From Deltaproteobacteria bacterium (GTDB lineage: Bacteria; Myxococcota_A; Polyangia; HGW-17): a stretch of 64,000 nt of DNA. The notes under the pieces were generated by a model. The model did not search any database. It was given only the letters and a program-made list of their open reading frames with translations, and was not told where the DNA came from. The stretch covers positions 62,001 through 126,000 of the forward strand of contig JAFGWM010000038.1 in NCBI GenBank assembly GCA_016937155.1, written 5' to 3'. This document shows, one piece after another, positions 1 to 8,297 of the stretch (its first letter is position 1; the number at the start of each line of letters is the position of its first letter). A program made the position numbers and the translations under genes.

Positions 1-303
1 CCTTGAAGCAGCGGTCTCCCGCTCAATTACAAGGTTGTTTCTTTTCATTCTGTTTCTGTCAGATCTTATTTTTGAAATCTGAGCAGGTCTGTCACCTGAA
101 AGTGAAAGTTTTGACAGACTTTTTACAATACGGGCATTTTCTGCTCTCAGAGAATCTATCTTCCTGAGTGTTTCCACATATTTTGAAAAATAGTCATGAC
201 CAAGATAATACTGCTTCTGGGCAAACCTTGGTTTTTTACCATCCTCTTCACGACATGAACTCATAATAAAAATAATTGTGGAAATATATAGAAGGTTTTT
301 CAT
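1..303 (-). CDS. Partial lipoprotein, C-terminus outside the window
   Basis: This gene is absent from the ORF track because it runs off the left edge. Read on the minus strand it begins MKNLLYISTIIFIMSSCREE, a short hydrophobic signal ending in an MSSC lipobox, so the mature protein is probably a lipid-anchored envelope protein. The next ~80 residues are charged and helical (YFSKYVETLRKIDSLRAENARIVKSL), suggesting a coiled coil. The start is the second of two adjacent ATGs because GGAG lies six bases upstream of it; the first ATG (306) is possible. It is divergent from serS with ~200 nt between them. The function is not recognised. Confidence 0.7.
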   Translation of the reverse strand, partial: MKNLLYISTIIFIMSSCREEDGKKPRFAQKQYYLGHDYFSKYVETLRKIDSLRAENARIVKSLSKLSLSGDRPAQISKIRSDRNRMKRNNLVIERETAASR

Positions 304-507
304 CATAAACTCCATCAGCAGGATTCTATGTCATTAATTCCGTAAGTCAAAAATACGATGGATAAATCTTTCGGTGACCTTTGTTCTTCTGTGCGTTTGC
401 AGTTCCTTTTGGGAATTACTTTCTTCAGGTATGGATTCATAATGAAATTTGGTATTGGAAAATACGGTCTTACGTGAGATAATCCGCCGCTGATAAGGAG
501 TAAAATA

Positions 508-1782
508 ATGATCGATCCCAAATTGCTTGATGATGAATCCCTGAAAACAACTCTGGCCAAAAGAAATGAAAAGTATGCAAAAATGGCAGAAGAGCTATCA
601 CTTATCAATAACCGCTGGAAACTTCTTAAGGCTGAAATAGACAACCTCAGACATGAACAGAAGTCCCGTTCCACTATGATGAGAACTCTAAAAGGTGATG
701 AAGCAGCTTCTCTCAGGGATGAATTAAAAAAACTCAGTGATACCATCAAGGAAAAGTCATCTCTGCTTCTGGTAATTGAAAATGAAAAAATGGAAATGGC
801 ACTGCATATTCCAAATATTCCATACGCCGATACACCTGATGGTGGTGAAGAAAACAATCGCGAGGTCGGCAAATGGGGAAGTATTCCTGAAATAGAAAAT
901 CCTTTACCTCACTGGGAACTGGGTGAACATCTCGGGATACTGGATTTTGACCGTGCTTCAAAAATGTCAGGGAGCCGATTCAGTATTCTTAAAGGTGCAG
1001 GAGCTAAACTTGAGAGAGCACTCATAAATTTCATGCTGGATGAACACACCAGTTCTGGATACACTGAGATGAGTCCACCTCTTCTGGTAAAAAGAGACAC
1101 AATGGTTGGAACAGGTCAACTTCCTCACCTCGAAGAGGATGCTTACAAGACATCAGGAGACGATCCCTATTTTCTCATTCCTACAGCAGAAGTGGTTCTT
1201 GTAAATTCACGGAGAGATGAAATCCTTGAAAATTCAGAGTTACCAGTAAAATATGTTGCAGCCACCACCTGCTTCAGATCAGAAGCCGGGAGTTATGGAA
1301 GAGATGTAAGAGGGCTCATAAGACAGCACCAGTTCTGGAAAGTGGAACTGGTAAAAATAACTGCTCCTGAGGAATCAGAAAACGAACTTATCGAATTAAA
1401 AAACAATGCTGAAGGTATTTTAAAAAAACTGGAACTTCCTTTCAGAACTGTAATGCTGGCCAAGGGAGATATGGGGTTTGCAGCTGCAAGAACATTTGAT
1501 CTTGAAGTATGGCTTCCTTCAGAAAACACATACAGGGAAATATCATCATGTTCAAACTGCACTGATTTTCAGGCAAGAAGAACAAAAATCCGATATCGCC
1601 CGAATACTGGTGATAAACCACAACTTTGTCATACACTTAATGGAAGTGGAATTGCAGTAGGCAGAACACTTCTTGCAATTCTGGAAAACTTCCAGACACC
1701 TGATAAAAACGTTGTTATCCCTCCAGTTTTAAGACCATATCTGGGAGGAAAAGCAATGATAACACCTGAAGGTCTGAAATAA
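508..1782 (+). CDS. serS: Seryl-tRNA synthetase
   Basis: SerRS charges tRNA-Ser with serine using ATP in the cytoplasm. The protein has 424 residues, normal for the bacterial enzyme. The N-terminal ~110 residues are charged and helical, as expected for the tRNA-binding coiled-coil arm. Class II core motifs are clear: motif 2 near residues 254-280 (CFRSEAGSYGRDVRGLIRQHQF) and motif 3 near 378-393 (GSGIAVGRTLLAILEN). The start has AAGGAG seven bases upstream. The next gene follows after 24 nt, so the two may be cotranscribed. The assignment is secure. Confidence 0.97.
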   Translation: MIDPKLLDDESLKTTLAKRNEKYAKMAEELSLINNRWKLLKAEIDNLRHEQKSRSTMMRTLKGDEAASLRDELKKLSDTIKEKSSLLLVIENEKMEMALHIPNIPYADTPDGGEENNREVGKWGSIPEIENPLPHWELGEHLGILDFDRASKMSGSRFSILKGAGAKLERALINFMLDEHTSSGYTEMSPPLLVKRDTMVGTGQLPHLEEDAYKTSGDDPYFLIPTAEVVLVNSRRDEILENSELPVKYVAATTCFRSEAGSYGRDVRGLIRQHQFWKVELVKITAPEESENELIELKNNAEGILKKLELPFRTVMLAKGDMGFAAARTFDLEVWLPSENTYREISSCSNCTDFQARRTKIRYRPNTGDKPQLCHTLNGSGIAVGRTLLAILENFQTPDKNVVIPPVLRPYLGGKAMITPEGLK

Positions 1783-1806
1783 CAATTCTCAACAGGGAGT
1801 TTTTTT

Positions 1807-3081
1807 ATGAATTTCAAAAAACGGAAGATGATTGAAATAATAGACCGTCGGTCGTTTTTAATGACTACTTTTGCAGTGTTAGCCGGTTGCAAAACCGGAA
1901 AGAAAACTGAGCATTCTGAAACTGCCGGAAAACCAGGAAAAAACAAAAATATACAGCCACTAAAACCTAATCCATCGTCCAAAACAGAACCTGTAGTAAA
2001 AAATGAAGTTCCGAAAATCAGTTCTTCCTCATCAGAAAAAATTACTGTTACAAAGGATCAGAATGTTTACTTTACCAGAGACCTCACACCCTATGGAGTA
2101 ATGAAAGTCTACAAAAAAATTTCCCATCATGTCCGTGGAAAGATTGGTTTCAAAGTTCATTTTGGAGAGGATGGCAATGTCACATACATCAGACCTGAAA
2201 TGATGAAAAAACTGGTAAAAAAACTCAAGGCAAATCTGGTTGAAACAAATGTCCTTTACGTTGGAAAAAGAAGATATACCAAAAGTCACATAAAACTGGC
2301 GAAGGATCATGGTTTCACATTTGCTCCTATAGATATCCTTGATTCAGAAGGAGATATGGAACTTAAAGTAGATTACAGGCACTATAAAAAAATAAGAATT
2401 GGAAAACATACTGCGAACTATGATATGTTTGTTATTTTCAGCCATTTTAAGGGTCATGGAAGTGCTGGTTTTGGAGGAGCAATTAAAAATGTATCCATGG
2501 GACTGGGGTCAATTGCAGGTAAAATGGCAATGCACGCATCCACCATTCCATCCTATGATCCTAAAAAGTGTATCAGTTGTGGAATATGTGTAAAAAAATG
2601 TCCCGCAAGTGCCATTACTCTCAAGCCGCTGAAAATTGACCCTAAAAAGTGTATCGGTTGTGCTGCCTGTATAGGAGAGTGTCCATACAGGGTGTTCAGA
2701 GTTCCTTTCGGAACCACAGCCCCTAAGGTATTCCATGAAAGACTTGTGGAATATGCAAAAGCGATTTCCGACTACAAACCCTGTGTATACATAAATGTAC
2801 TTGCTAATATTACTCGAAAGTGCGACTGCATGGGATCTCCGCAGAAACCATTCATGGATGATATTGGTATTCTTGCAGGAACAGATATTGTCGCCATGGA
2901 TCAGGCCAGCCTTGATCTGGTAAATAAAAAACACAATTGTAATGATACTTTCCTTAAGGAAAGCAACATGAGTGGAAATCACCAACTGGCTTATGCAGAA
3001 AAAATAGGTCTTGGAAAAAGAAAATACGTTATGCACGACCTTGATATCGAAAGAATTCCCCTGAAAGTTGAAAAAAAATAA
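1807..3081 (+). CDS. DUF362-type protein with two [4Fe-4S] clusters, exported lipoprotein
   Basis: The N-terminus carries a twin-arginine-like motif followed by a lipobox (DRRSFLMTTFAVLAGC), so the protein is probably exported folded and lipid-anchored. Residues ~85-240 resemble the DUF362 domain (GVMKVYKKISHHVRGKIGFKVHFGE, then FKGHGSAGFGGAIKNVSMGLGS). Near residues 255-290 lie two ferredoxin motifs, CISCGICVKKCP and CIGCAACIGECP, enough for two [4Fe-4S] clusters. A GGGAG lies upstream of the chosen ATG. DUF362 ferredoxins are common in anaerobes, but the reaction and redox partner are unknown. It follows serS closely; a functional link to serS is unlikely. Confidence 0.8.
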   Translation: MNFKKRKMIEIIDRRSFLMTTFAVLAGCKTGKKTEHSETAGKPGKNKNIQPLKPNPSSKTEPVVKNEVPKISSSSSEKITVTKDQNVYFTRDLTPYGVMKVYKKISHHVRGKIGFKVHFGEDGNVTYIRPEMMKKLVKKLKANLVETNVLYVGKRRYTKSHIKLAKDHGFTFAPIDILDSEGDMELKVDYRHYKKIRIGKHTANYDMFVIFSHFKGHGSAGFGGAIKNVSMGLGSIAGKMAMHASTIPSYDPKKCISCGICVKKCPASAITLKPLKIDPKKCIGCAACIGECPYRVFRVPFGTTAPKVFHERLVEYAKAISDYKPCVYINVLANITRKCDCMGSPQKPFMDDIGILAGTDIVAMDQASLDLVNKKHNCNDTFLKESNMSGNHQLAYAEKIGLGKRKYVMHDLDIERIPLKVEKK

Positions 3082-3144
3082 AAAATTATGTTCTACACAA
3101 GGAATAAAGGGAAGGCCTGATGTGTTGCACTGATTGTAAGACGT

Positions 3145-3213
3145 GCGCCCCAAAGAATCTCCTCTTTCTCTCCTCGTCTCAGTTTTTTCATTGTCTCCTC
3201 GTTTGCGGGGCGC
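3145..3213. other. GC-rich inverted repeat between convergent genes
   Basis: GCGCCCC (3145-3151) is matched by GGGGCGC (3207-3213) across a 55-nt loop that contains two copies of a TCTCCTCGT-like string. The base composition is visibly richer in G and C than its surroundings. No U-tract follows on either strand, so this is not a standard intrinsic terminator. It could be a structured RNA, a Rho-type terminator region or a remnant. The call is weak. Confidence 0.25.
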
Positions 3214-3223
3214 GCGGTCTTTG

Positions 3224-4000
3224 TTATCCTACAGTGTTTTTCAGAATACCTATTTCCGAAATAATGACTTCAACAGTATCACCTTTTTTTAAAGGACCCA
3301 CACCACTGGGAGTACCGGTACTGATGACATCATATGGATTCAGAGTCATGACCTTGCTTATAAAACTGATAATTTCCGCTGGAGAAAAAATCATATCTGA
3401 AAGTTGTGATTCCTGCTTGATAACTCCGTTTAGAACAGTTTTTATTTTACTTTTCAGAGGATCAAAATCAGTTACAATTGAAGGTCCAAGTGGAGCAAAT
3501 GTATCAAATCCCTTTGCCCTTGTATAAAGCGTTTCACGCCTTTGAATATCTCTGGCAGTGACATCATTCATAATTGAATAGCCCATAATTCCTGATTGGG
3601 CTTCCTCGACTGAAACGTTTTTCATTTTCCGACCCACAATGACTGCAAGCTCTCCTTCGTAGTGAACTTCATCGCTCATCTCAGGGAGTTCAATAGTTCC
3701 GCCGGGAGATAAAAGTGCACTGGTTGGCTTCAGAAAAATCAGAGGAACTTCTGGAATAGATTTTCCTGACTCTCTTGCATGCAGATGATAATTCAAGCCA
3801 ACACAAATAATTTTAGATGGTGCAACAGGAAAAAGGATTTCACTTTTATCTGAATGTAACTTTTCTATAAGATTCTTCGCCTCCAGTGCCTTTCCCTCGA
3901 GTATGGCCTTCAGTGATTGACTGACACCAACGGGATTACCTTCCGGATTTACCAGTATATAATAATCAATGCTATCATACCTTCTTCGTTGAATTTTCAT
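3224..4000 (-). CDS. Fumarylacetoacetate hydrolase (FAH) family protein
   Basis: This 258-residue protein has the FAH fold found in 2-hydroxyhepta-2,4-diene-1,7-dioate isomerases, oxaloacetate decarboxylases/tautomerases and acylpyruvases. Visible family motifs are KIICVGLNYHLHARESGKSIPEVPLIFLKP near the N-terminus, the metal-binding HYEGELAVIVG, MGYSIMNDVTARDIQ, and the C-terminal STGTPSGVGPLKKGD. The ORF track extends to 4045, but AGGAG seven bases before the ATG at 4000 fixes the start there. It stands alone with no catabolic neighbours, so a housekeeping clean-up or oxaloacetate tautomerase role is as likely as aromatic breakdown. The substrate cannot be read from sequence. Confidence 0.85.
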   Translation of the reverse strand: MKIQRRRYDSIDYYILVNPEGNPVGVSQSLKAILEGKALEAKNLIEKLHSDKSEILFPVAPSKIICVGLNYHLHARESGKSIPEVPLIFLKPTSALLSPGGTIELPEMSDEVHYEGELAVIVGRKMKNVSVEEAQSGIMGYSIMNDVTARDIQRRETLYTRAKGFDTFAPLGPSIVTDFDPLKSKIKTVLNGVIKQESQLSDMIFSPAEIISFISKVMTLNPYDVISTGTPSGVGPLKKGDTVEVIISEIGILKNTVG

Positions 4001-4104
4001 TTTAGAATCTCCTGGAACATTCAGTTGATTTCCTCCACCGGACAATACCAGGAAAGAAAAATGTACTCAAACCCTTTATTTTCGAGTATCTTTTTTGTGT
4101 TAAA

Positions 4105-4123
4105 ACAGACTTGCGTTGTCTGT
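4105..4123. promoter_or_regulatory. Inverted repeat upstream of the 4167 gene
   Basis: ACAGAC (4105-4110), a 7-nt spacer and GTCTGT (4118-4123) form a perfect 6-bp inverted repeat 43 nt before the ATG at 4167 and in the divergent region behind the FAH gene. It could be an operator or an RNA hairpin in the leader. No run of T follows, so it is not a terminator. Confidence 0.25.
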
Positions 4124-4166
4124 GAGGGGTTTATTAAGCGGAATTTCCTGATTTCCACAGGGTCAA

Positions 4167-5198
4167 ATGATGAAAAGCAGGCTTCTATTTTTTATAATTC
4201 TGGTCGCGGGAGTAACATCTATTGTGGTAACAACCATGATGCACAGTCCCTCTGAAAATCACACAGTGCCCCTCAGTATTTCCATGAATACACCTTCAGA
4301 ATCCAGTTATAAGCTAAAAATGAGTTTTCCGGATGATGGCTCGCAAAAAAAACATCCTGAAAAATCAGATCTGATGAAATTCATTCCCTGGCAGATGGAT
4401 AATGCCCTTTGCGTAAATCTGAATTCACTCAGAAAATTTCACTGGTCCATATCGCTTTTTAAGAATCTGAAAATTCAGGATATCAAAAGGAGGTTCACTC
4501 CACTTGGGATAAGTATGACAAATATAGACAGTGTATGTCTTGGTTTCAGGGATACTTCTCCTGTTCTTTCTCTATCAGGTAAAGCTCTAAGTCTCATATT
4601 AAAACCCTTGGTTTTTATCCTTAGTGGAGAAAACTCAAGGCTTGAGGCCCTAAAAAATTACTGGAAAAAGGGTCTTGGTGAAAATAAAGTATTTAATCAG
4701 GGTGATTTTCTTATGGGATTCCCAGACAAATCAGATAAAATCGCCGGAGCCTACAAATGTGATATCAAACCTCTGATGCACATGATAAACAAATCCACAT
4801 TCAAATATTCCATATGCCGGGATTCCTTCTGCAAAAACAGCACAATAAAACTTGGTATATTTCCAGATATTTCATACGCATACAGGCCTCAAAAACCACT
4901 GAGATTAACTTCAACTTCAAGAATTGCATCAATTTTTGCGGGAATAGAACTCAATCCGGATGGTTTTATTCTCAGAGTCAGCGTGGAAACAGTTAATTCA
5001 TGCAATGAGACAATTCCACGACTTAAACTCTGGATGGAATCAATATTTTCCAGATACCGTTTAAATACAGGACTTCCTCAACGCATTCAGGCTATGTGCA
5101 ATAATAATTCGCTTCTTATGACACTGACTCTGTCAAGTTCGGAATTCTTCAATCAATTGAAAATAGTAGGACTGATTGATAACGTGTCATTTAACTAA
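4167..5198 (+). CDS. Hypothetical membrane-anchored protein
   Basis: I do not recognise this 343-residue protein. The first ~25 residues (MMKSRLLFFIILVAGVTSIVVTT) form one hydrophobic segment without a lipobox, so it is either secreted or anchored by its N-terminus. The rest is mixed alpha/beta without obvious repeats. It contains several cysteines (for example SICRDSFCKNS) that could form disulfides in the periplasm. Two adjacent ATGs (4167 and 4170) can serve as start; only a weak AGGG lies upstream. The FecR-domain lipoprotein follows after 65 nt on the same strand. Confidence 0.6.
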   Translation: MMKSRLLFFIILVAGVTSIVVTTMMHSPSENHTVPLSISMNTPSESSYKLKMSFPDDGSQKKHPEKSDLMKFIPWQMDNALCVNLNSLRKFHWSISLFKNLKIQDIKRRFTPLGISMTNIDSVCLGFRDTSPVLSLSGKALSLILKPLVFILSGENSRLEALKNYWKKGLGENKVFNQGDFLMGFPDKSDKIAGAYKCDIKPLMHMINKSTFKYSICRDSFCKNSTIKLGIFPDISYAYRPQKPLRLTSTSRIASIFAGIELNPDGFILRVSVETVNSCNETIPRLKLWMESIFSRYRLNTGLPQRIQAMCNNNSLLMTLTLSSSEFFNQLKIVGLIDNVSFN

Positions 5199-5263
5199 AA
5201 TTTTTTTCTTGCGTAATTTATTATAGTAACTGATAATTCACCCAATTGAAAGGAGATGAACAG

Positions 5264-7087
5264 ATGAAAACAAAGATTATTGCACTATCTGTCATTACAG
5301 CTTTTTTTGCTTTTTCCTGTGGTGGGAAAAAAGAAGAAAAAAATGAAGCATCAAAACCCGGAGAAATGAAAGCTCAAGTAGCATCCAAGAAACACATGGG
5401 ACCTCCTAAAAAAGTAGAGGAACCCAAAGTGGAAGAGCCCAAAAAAGTGGAACCGCCCAAAGAAGAACCGGTAAAAATTGTTAAAAATGCACTTCCAGTA
5501 GAAGCAACTATATTTGAAATGGAAGGTACCGTTGAAGTTAAAAAGGCAAACACCGAAGTTTTCGGTCCTGCAACCAAGGATCTTGCCCTGAATGTAGGAG
5601 ATCATGTTCGTCTTACCGGAGAAAACACTATCGCGAAATTGAGACTGTGGGATGAATCAACTGTTGTTCTCGGTACAGGTTCAGAAGTTGTAATCAATCC
5701 GGGTGCTGATCTTGCCGATGGTTCTCCATCAATTACTGTTCTTTCCGGAACTACATCACTTGCTATTGAACCCAGATCTGAAGATCAGAGTGTATTCCGT
5801 GTATACACTCCCAGCGCCATTCTCAGTGTTCTTGGAACCGAATTTGATGTTGGCATCGCCGATACAGGAAGTGTTAAAGTTGGCGTTGAAGAAGGTTTAG
5901 TAGAAGTTGCCGATCAGGAAGGCGTTAAAAAAGTTGAAGTACCCAAGGGAAAACAGGTCGAAGTTGCCCTTGATGGAAAAGCAACTGCAGTAGCTGCATA
6001 CAATCCTGAAACAGAAGACTGGTCAAAATGGTATGAATCAAAAACCAAAGAAGCCGAACAAAAAATTGATGCCCTCGCAAAAACTACTTCAGATAAACTT
6101 GAAGCAATGAAAAAACAGATGGCTCAACTTGAAGAAGGTATCAAAAAGCTGGATTCAAAAGCCAATGAAATGGATACAAAGGTTAACGCTGCAGTTACAA
6201 AAAATGACGTTGCAACCTACAACAAGGAAACAAAACCTTATCAGGATGTTCTTGAAGAAAAACAGGTAACAACCTATGAAGAGCAAAGACTCACTGCAAT
6301 GATGGCTGCCAATGTTTATCTCCTCCGGAGACTTCAGGCAATGGTTAAAGCCGGTATCATAAAACCTTCAGAGGCAAGAGTAAAACTCATGCAGGCCAGT
6401 GTTGCTCCTGTGACAAAATGGATTGATGATGATTATCAGGCAAAAAGATACAATCGTCTTCTCCGTAGACACAGACTTAATCAGAGATGGAAAACCCGTT
6501 ATTACAGACATCATCCACGTGGACGCAAATATGTAAAAACTCACAGAGTTGCGGTACCTGCTTTTTATAAAAAACTCCCTACCGTTAAATATGTAAGACC
6601 AAAAAGATTTAAACCAAAATATGTTACTGGAATTCGTTACACCCCGAATCACAGATACAGAGGAAAAGCCAGACCAAAACGCGTTTCCCCAAAACATTCA
6701 AGAAACTGGTACAGAAATAAAACAGTAAAAGTGGATCCAAGAAAAGCTAAAAAATATGACCGCATTCGCAAAAGAATGAAAAGAAGAGCTCCACGACGAG
6801 TTGTAATTATCCCTGATCGCCCAAGAAGAATGCGTCACAATCGTGGTCATGTTAAAGTAGGACCTAACGGCGCTAAAGTTCATGTTCCCGGTGCAAGAAT
6901 TAAAGTAGGACCTAACGGCGCTAAAGTTCGCGTTCCCGGTGCAAGAATTAAAGTAGGACCTAACGGCGCTAAAGTTCGTGTTCCTGGTGCTCGCGTTATG
7001 GTTGGTCCTGGTAAAAGAGTTCCTCGTGTTCGTCCACGCCTCCACCCCATGGTTAGACCTATGAGAAGAGTAATGAGAAACATGTAA
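5264..7087 (+). CDS. FecR-domain lipoprotein with basic, repeat-ended tail
   Basis: The start is the second Met of the ORF track entry: AAGGAG precedes MKTKIIALSVITAFFAFSC, a signal peptide with an FSC lipobox. Residues ~20-70 are Pro/Glu/Lys-rich, a likely spacer from the membrane. Residues ~80-210 form a FecR domain (VEATIFEMEGTVEVKKA, LNVGDHVRLTGENTIAKLRLWDEST, SAILSVLGTEFDVG). Residues ~255-330 are predicted coiled coil. From ~390 the protein becomes extremely Arg/Lys/His-rich (RLLRRHRLNQRWKTRYYRHH) and ends in three 16-residue VGPNGAKVRVPG repeats. The tail could bind anionic polymers such as peptidoglycan, LPS or DNA; that is inference. No sigma/anti-sigma pair is adjacent, so a structural role is likelier than FecR signalling. 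Confidence 0.8.
   Translation: MKTKIIALSVITAFFAFSCGGKKEEKNEASKPGEMKAQVASKKHMGPPKKVEEPKVEEPKKVEPPKEEPVKIVKNALPVEATIFEMEGTVEVKKANTEVFGPATKDLALNVGDHVRLTGENTIAKLRLWDESTVVLGTGSEVVINPGADLADGSPSITVLSGTTSLAIEPRSEDQSVFRVYTPSAILSVLGTEFDVGIADTGSVKVGVEEGLVEVADQEGVKKVEVPKGKQVEVALDGKATAVAAYNPETEDWSKWYESKTKEAEQKIDALAKTTSDKLEAMKKQMAQLEEGIKKLDSKANEMDTKVNAAVTKNDVATYNKETKPYQDVLEEKQVTTYEEQRLTAMMAANVYLLRRLQAMVKAGIIKPSEARVKLMQASVAPVTKWIDDDYQAKRYNRLLRRHRLNQRWKTRYYRHHPRGRKYVKTHRVAVPAFYKKLPTVKYVRPKRFKPKYVTGIRYTPNHRYRGKARPKRVSPKHSRNWYRNKTVKVDPRKAKKYDRIRKRMKRRAPRRVVIIPDRPRRMRHNRGHVKVGPNGAKVHVPGARIKVGPNGAKVRVPGARIKVGPNGAKVRVPGARVMVGPGKRVPRVRPRLHPMVRPMRRVMRNM
6854..6997 (+). repeat. Three in-frame 48-bp tandem repeats
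   Basis: Three nearly identical 48-bp units start at 6854, 6902 and 6950. They encode KVGPNGAKVHVPGARI, KVGPNGAKVRVPGARI and KVGPNGAKVRVPGARV at the end of the FecR-domain lipoprotein. The near-identity at the DNA level suggests recent expansion by slippage or unequal exchange, so copy number may vary between strains. Confidence 0.9.
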
Positions 7088-7172
7088 AGTTTGTTCCTCT
7101 GACTTTTCCTTCTTGTAAATTTTCCTCTATTTGATAAATAACCTGTACATCCTAAGCAGATCATTTAAACCA

Positions 7173-7187
7173 ATGGTGCGAGACCAT
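7173..7187 (+). promoter_or_regulatory. Small hairpin just upstream of the 7208 gene
   Basis: ATGGT-gcgag-ACCAT forms a 5-bp stem with a 5-nt loop, 20 nt before the ATG at 7208 and just ahead of its weak Shine-Dalgarno (AGGA). It could influence translation start. The short stem makes chance occurrence quite possible. Confidence 0.2.
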
Positions 7188-7207
7188 CGTCTTGAGGATA
7201 GTGTGAC

Positions 7208-8296
7208 ATGGAAAAACGTGTTAAAGATATTGTTTTCTTCGGAAGCACTTATGAATACAACCTTTTCAGGCAGGGAATTTCAACTCCGGTAGGATATTCA
7301 CTTCGAAAAGTTGAAAACAGTCCACTTGACGAGGAATGTGATCTTCTTGTTACAGGACATATGCTTCCTGAATTCGACAGCAAAGTTATAACTTCCAGTA
7401 GAATTACAGGGAAAGGTCCTGAAAATATCCTTGTTATTGCACATGGTTCCTACCCGATGGAAGGAGCACCCTATCCGGAAGATCCTCATAGTGGCAGTTA
7501 TCACTTCCAGTGGATATCTGATACTGCAATGGCAAAATGGCTTGTCCAGATGGTTGAGGATCAGCAAAATGCACACTACAGCTACAGTGAACTTCACAAG
7601 CGTATTGTTTTGCTGGTGGAGGATGAAATCTCTTTTGCAAGTTACATTATTCCTCTGATAATGGAAGAACTTGAGACTAGAACTCTTTCACTGCTCCCGG
7701 AAGAACAAAAAAATACGGGTGACAAAACCTATAGTGAACGCCCCATTTTACTCGTTGCTGCCAACTATGAACAGGCTGTTAAATATCTGGAAAAATACAG
7801 TGATAGAATGGTGGGCGTTATTTCAAGCCTCGGTTTCCCGAAAGACCAGAAAAATAATCTTGATTCAGGCTTTGATCTTATCAGGAAGGTAAAATCTCTT
7901 CCATTTGGTATACCCGTTGTAATTTTATCTTCACAGGAAAACAAAAGAAAACCCGTAATGGAAATAGGTGGGGCATTCCTTCATAAACACTCACCGGACC
8001 TACTAAAATCACTTAGAAAAGAAATGCTGGATTATTTTGGATTTGGCGATTTTATTTTCAGAATGCCAGCAGATAGTCGTTCAGAGGTTGCAAGAGCCAG
8101 AAATCTGGTTGAACTTAGAAATTGTCTTGAATGGATTCCAATAGAATCATTTACTTTTCATGCTGAAAAAAGGCACTTCAGCAACTGGCTGGGCGTACAT
8201 GGCTATCTGAAGGAAGCTGAAATAATCAGGCCTATATCTCCATCAGAGGGGGAAAAAGCCAGAAAAGAACTGATTTCTCTACTTGAAAAACTTTAG
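7208..8296 (+). CDS. Stand-alone N-terminal module of PEP-synthase-like proteins (pseudo-receiver)
   Basis: The 362 residues resemble, from memory, the regulatory N-terminal half of large PPDK/PEP-synthase-like proteins seen in Bacteroidetes and deltaproteobacteria. Visible blocks are a receiver-like start (RIVLLVEDEISFASYIIPLIMEEL, ~133-155), a second receiver-like block (RPILLVAANYEQAVKYLEKYSDRMVGVISSLGFP), the linker DYFGFGDFIFRMP and the closing FHAEKRHFSNWLGVHGYLKEAEIIRPI. In the large proteins an ATP-binding PPDK domain follows; here the gene simply ends and a convergent gene begins 2 nt later. It may bind or regulate a separately encoded phosphotransferase, or be a decayed fragment. 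The start has AGGA upstream and looks firm. Confidence 0.65.
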   Translation: MEKRVKDIVFFGSTYEYNLFRQGISTPVGYSLRKVENSPLDEECDLLVTGHMLPEFDSKVITSSRITGKGPENILVIAHGSYPMEGAPYPEDPHSGSYHFQWISDTAMAKWLVQMVEDQQNAHYSYSELHKRIVLLVEDEISFASYIIPLIMEELETRTLSLLPEEQKNTGDKTYSERPILLVAANYEQAVKYLEKYSDRMVGVISSLGFPKDQKNNLDSGFDLIRKVKSLPFGIPVVILSSQENKRKPVMEIGGAFLHKHSPDLLKSLRKEMLDYFGFGDFIFRMPADSRSEVARARNLVELRNCLEWIPIESFTFHAEKRHFSNWLGVHGYLKEAEIIRPISPSEGEKARKELISLLEKL

Positions 8297-8297
8297 T

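Noticed and set aside
315-872. 185-residue minus-strand ORF opposite serS
   Set aside because: It is antisense to the serS N-terminus with unnatural Ser/Phe-rich composition.
3069-3191. Minus-strand ~33-codon ORF (MKKLRRGEKEEILWGARL) in the GC-rich patch
   Set aside because: It has a GGAG very close to the ATG, but spacing is too short and there is no similarity or coding signal.
3120-3527. Plus-strand ORF starting MCCTDCKTCAPK, which looks like a small Cys-rich protein
   Set aside because: After ~30 residues it is the antisense of the FAH gene; no convincing ribosome-binding site; the track ORF is a shadow.
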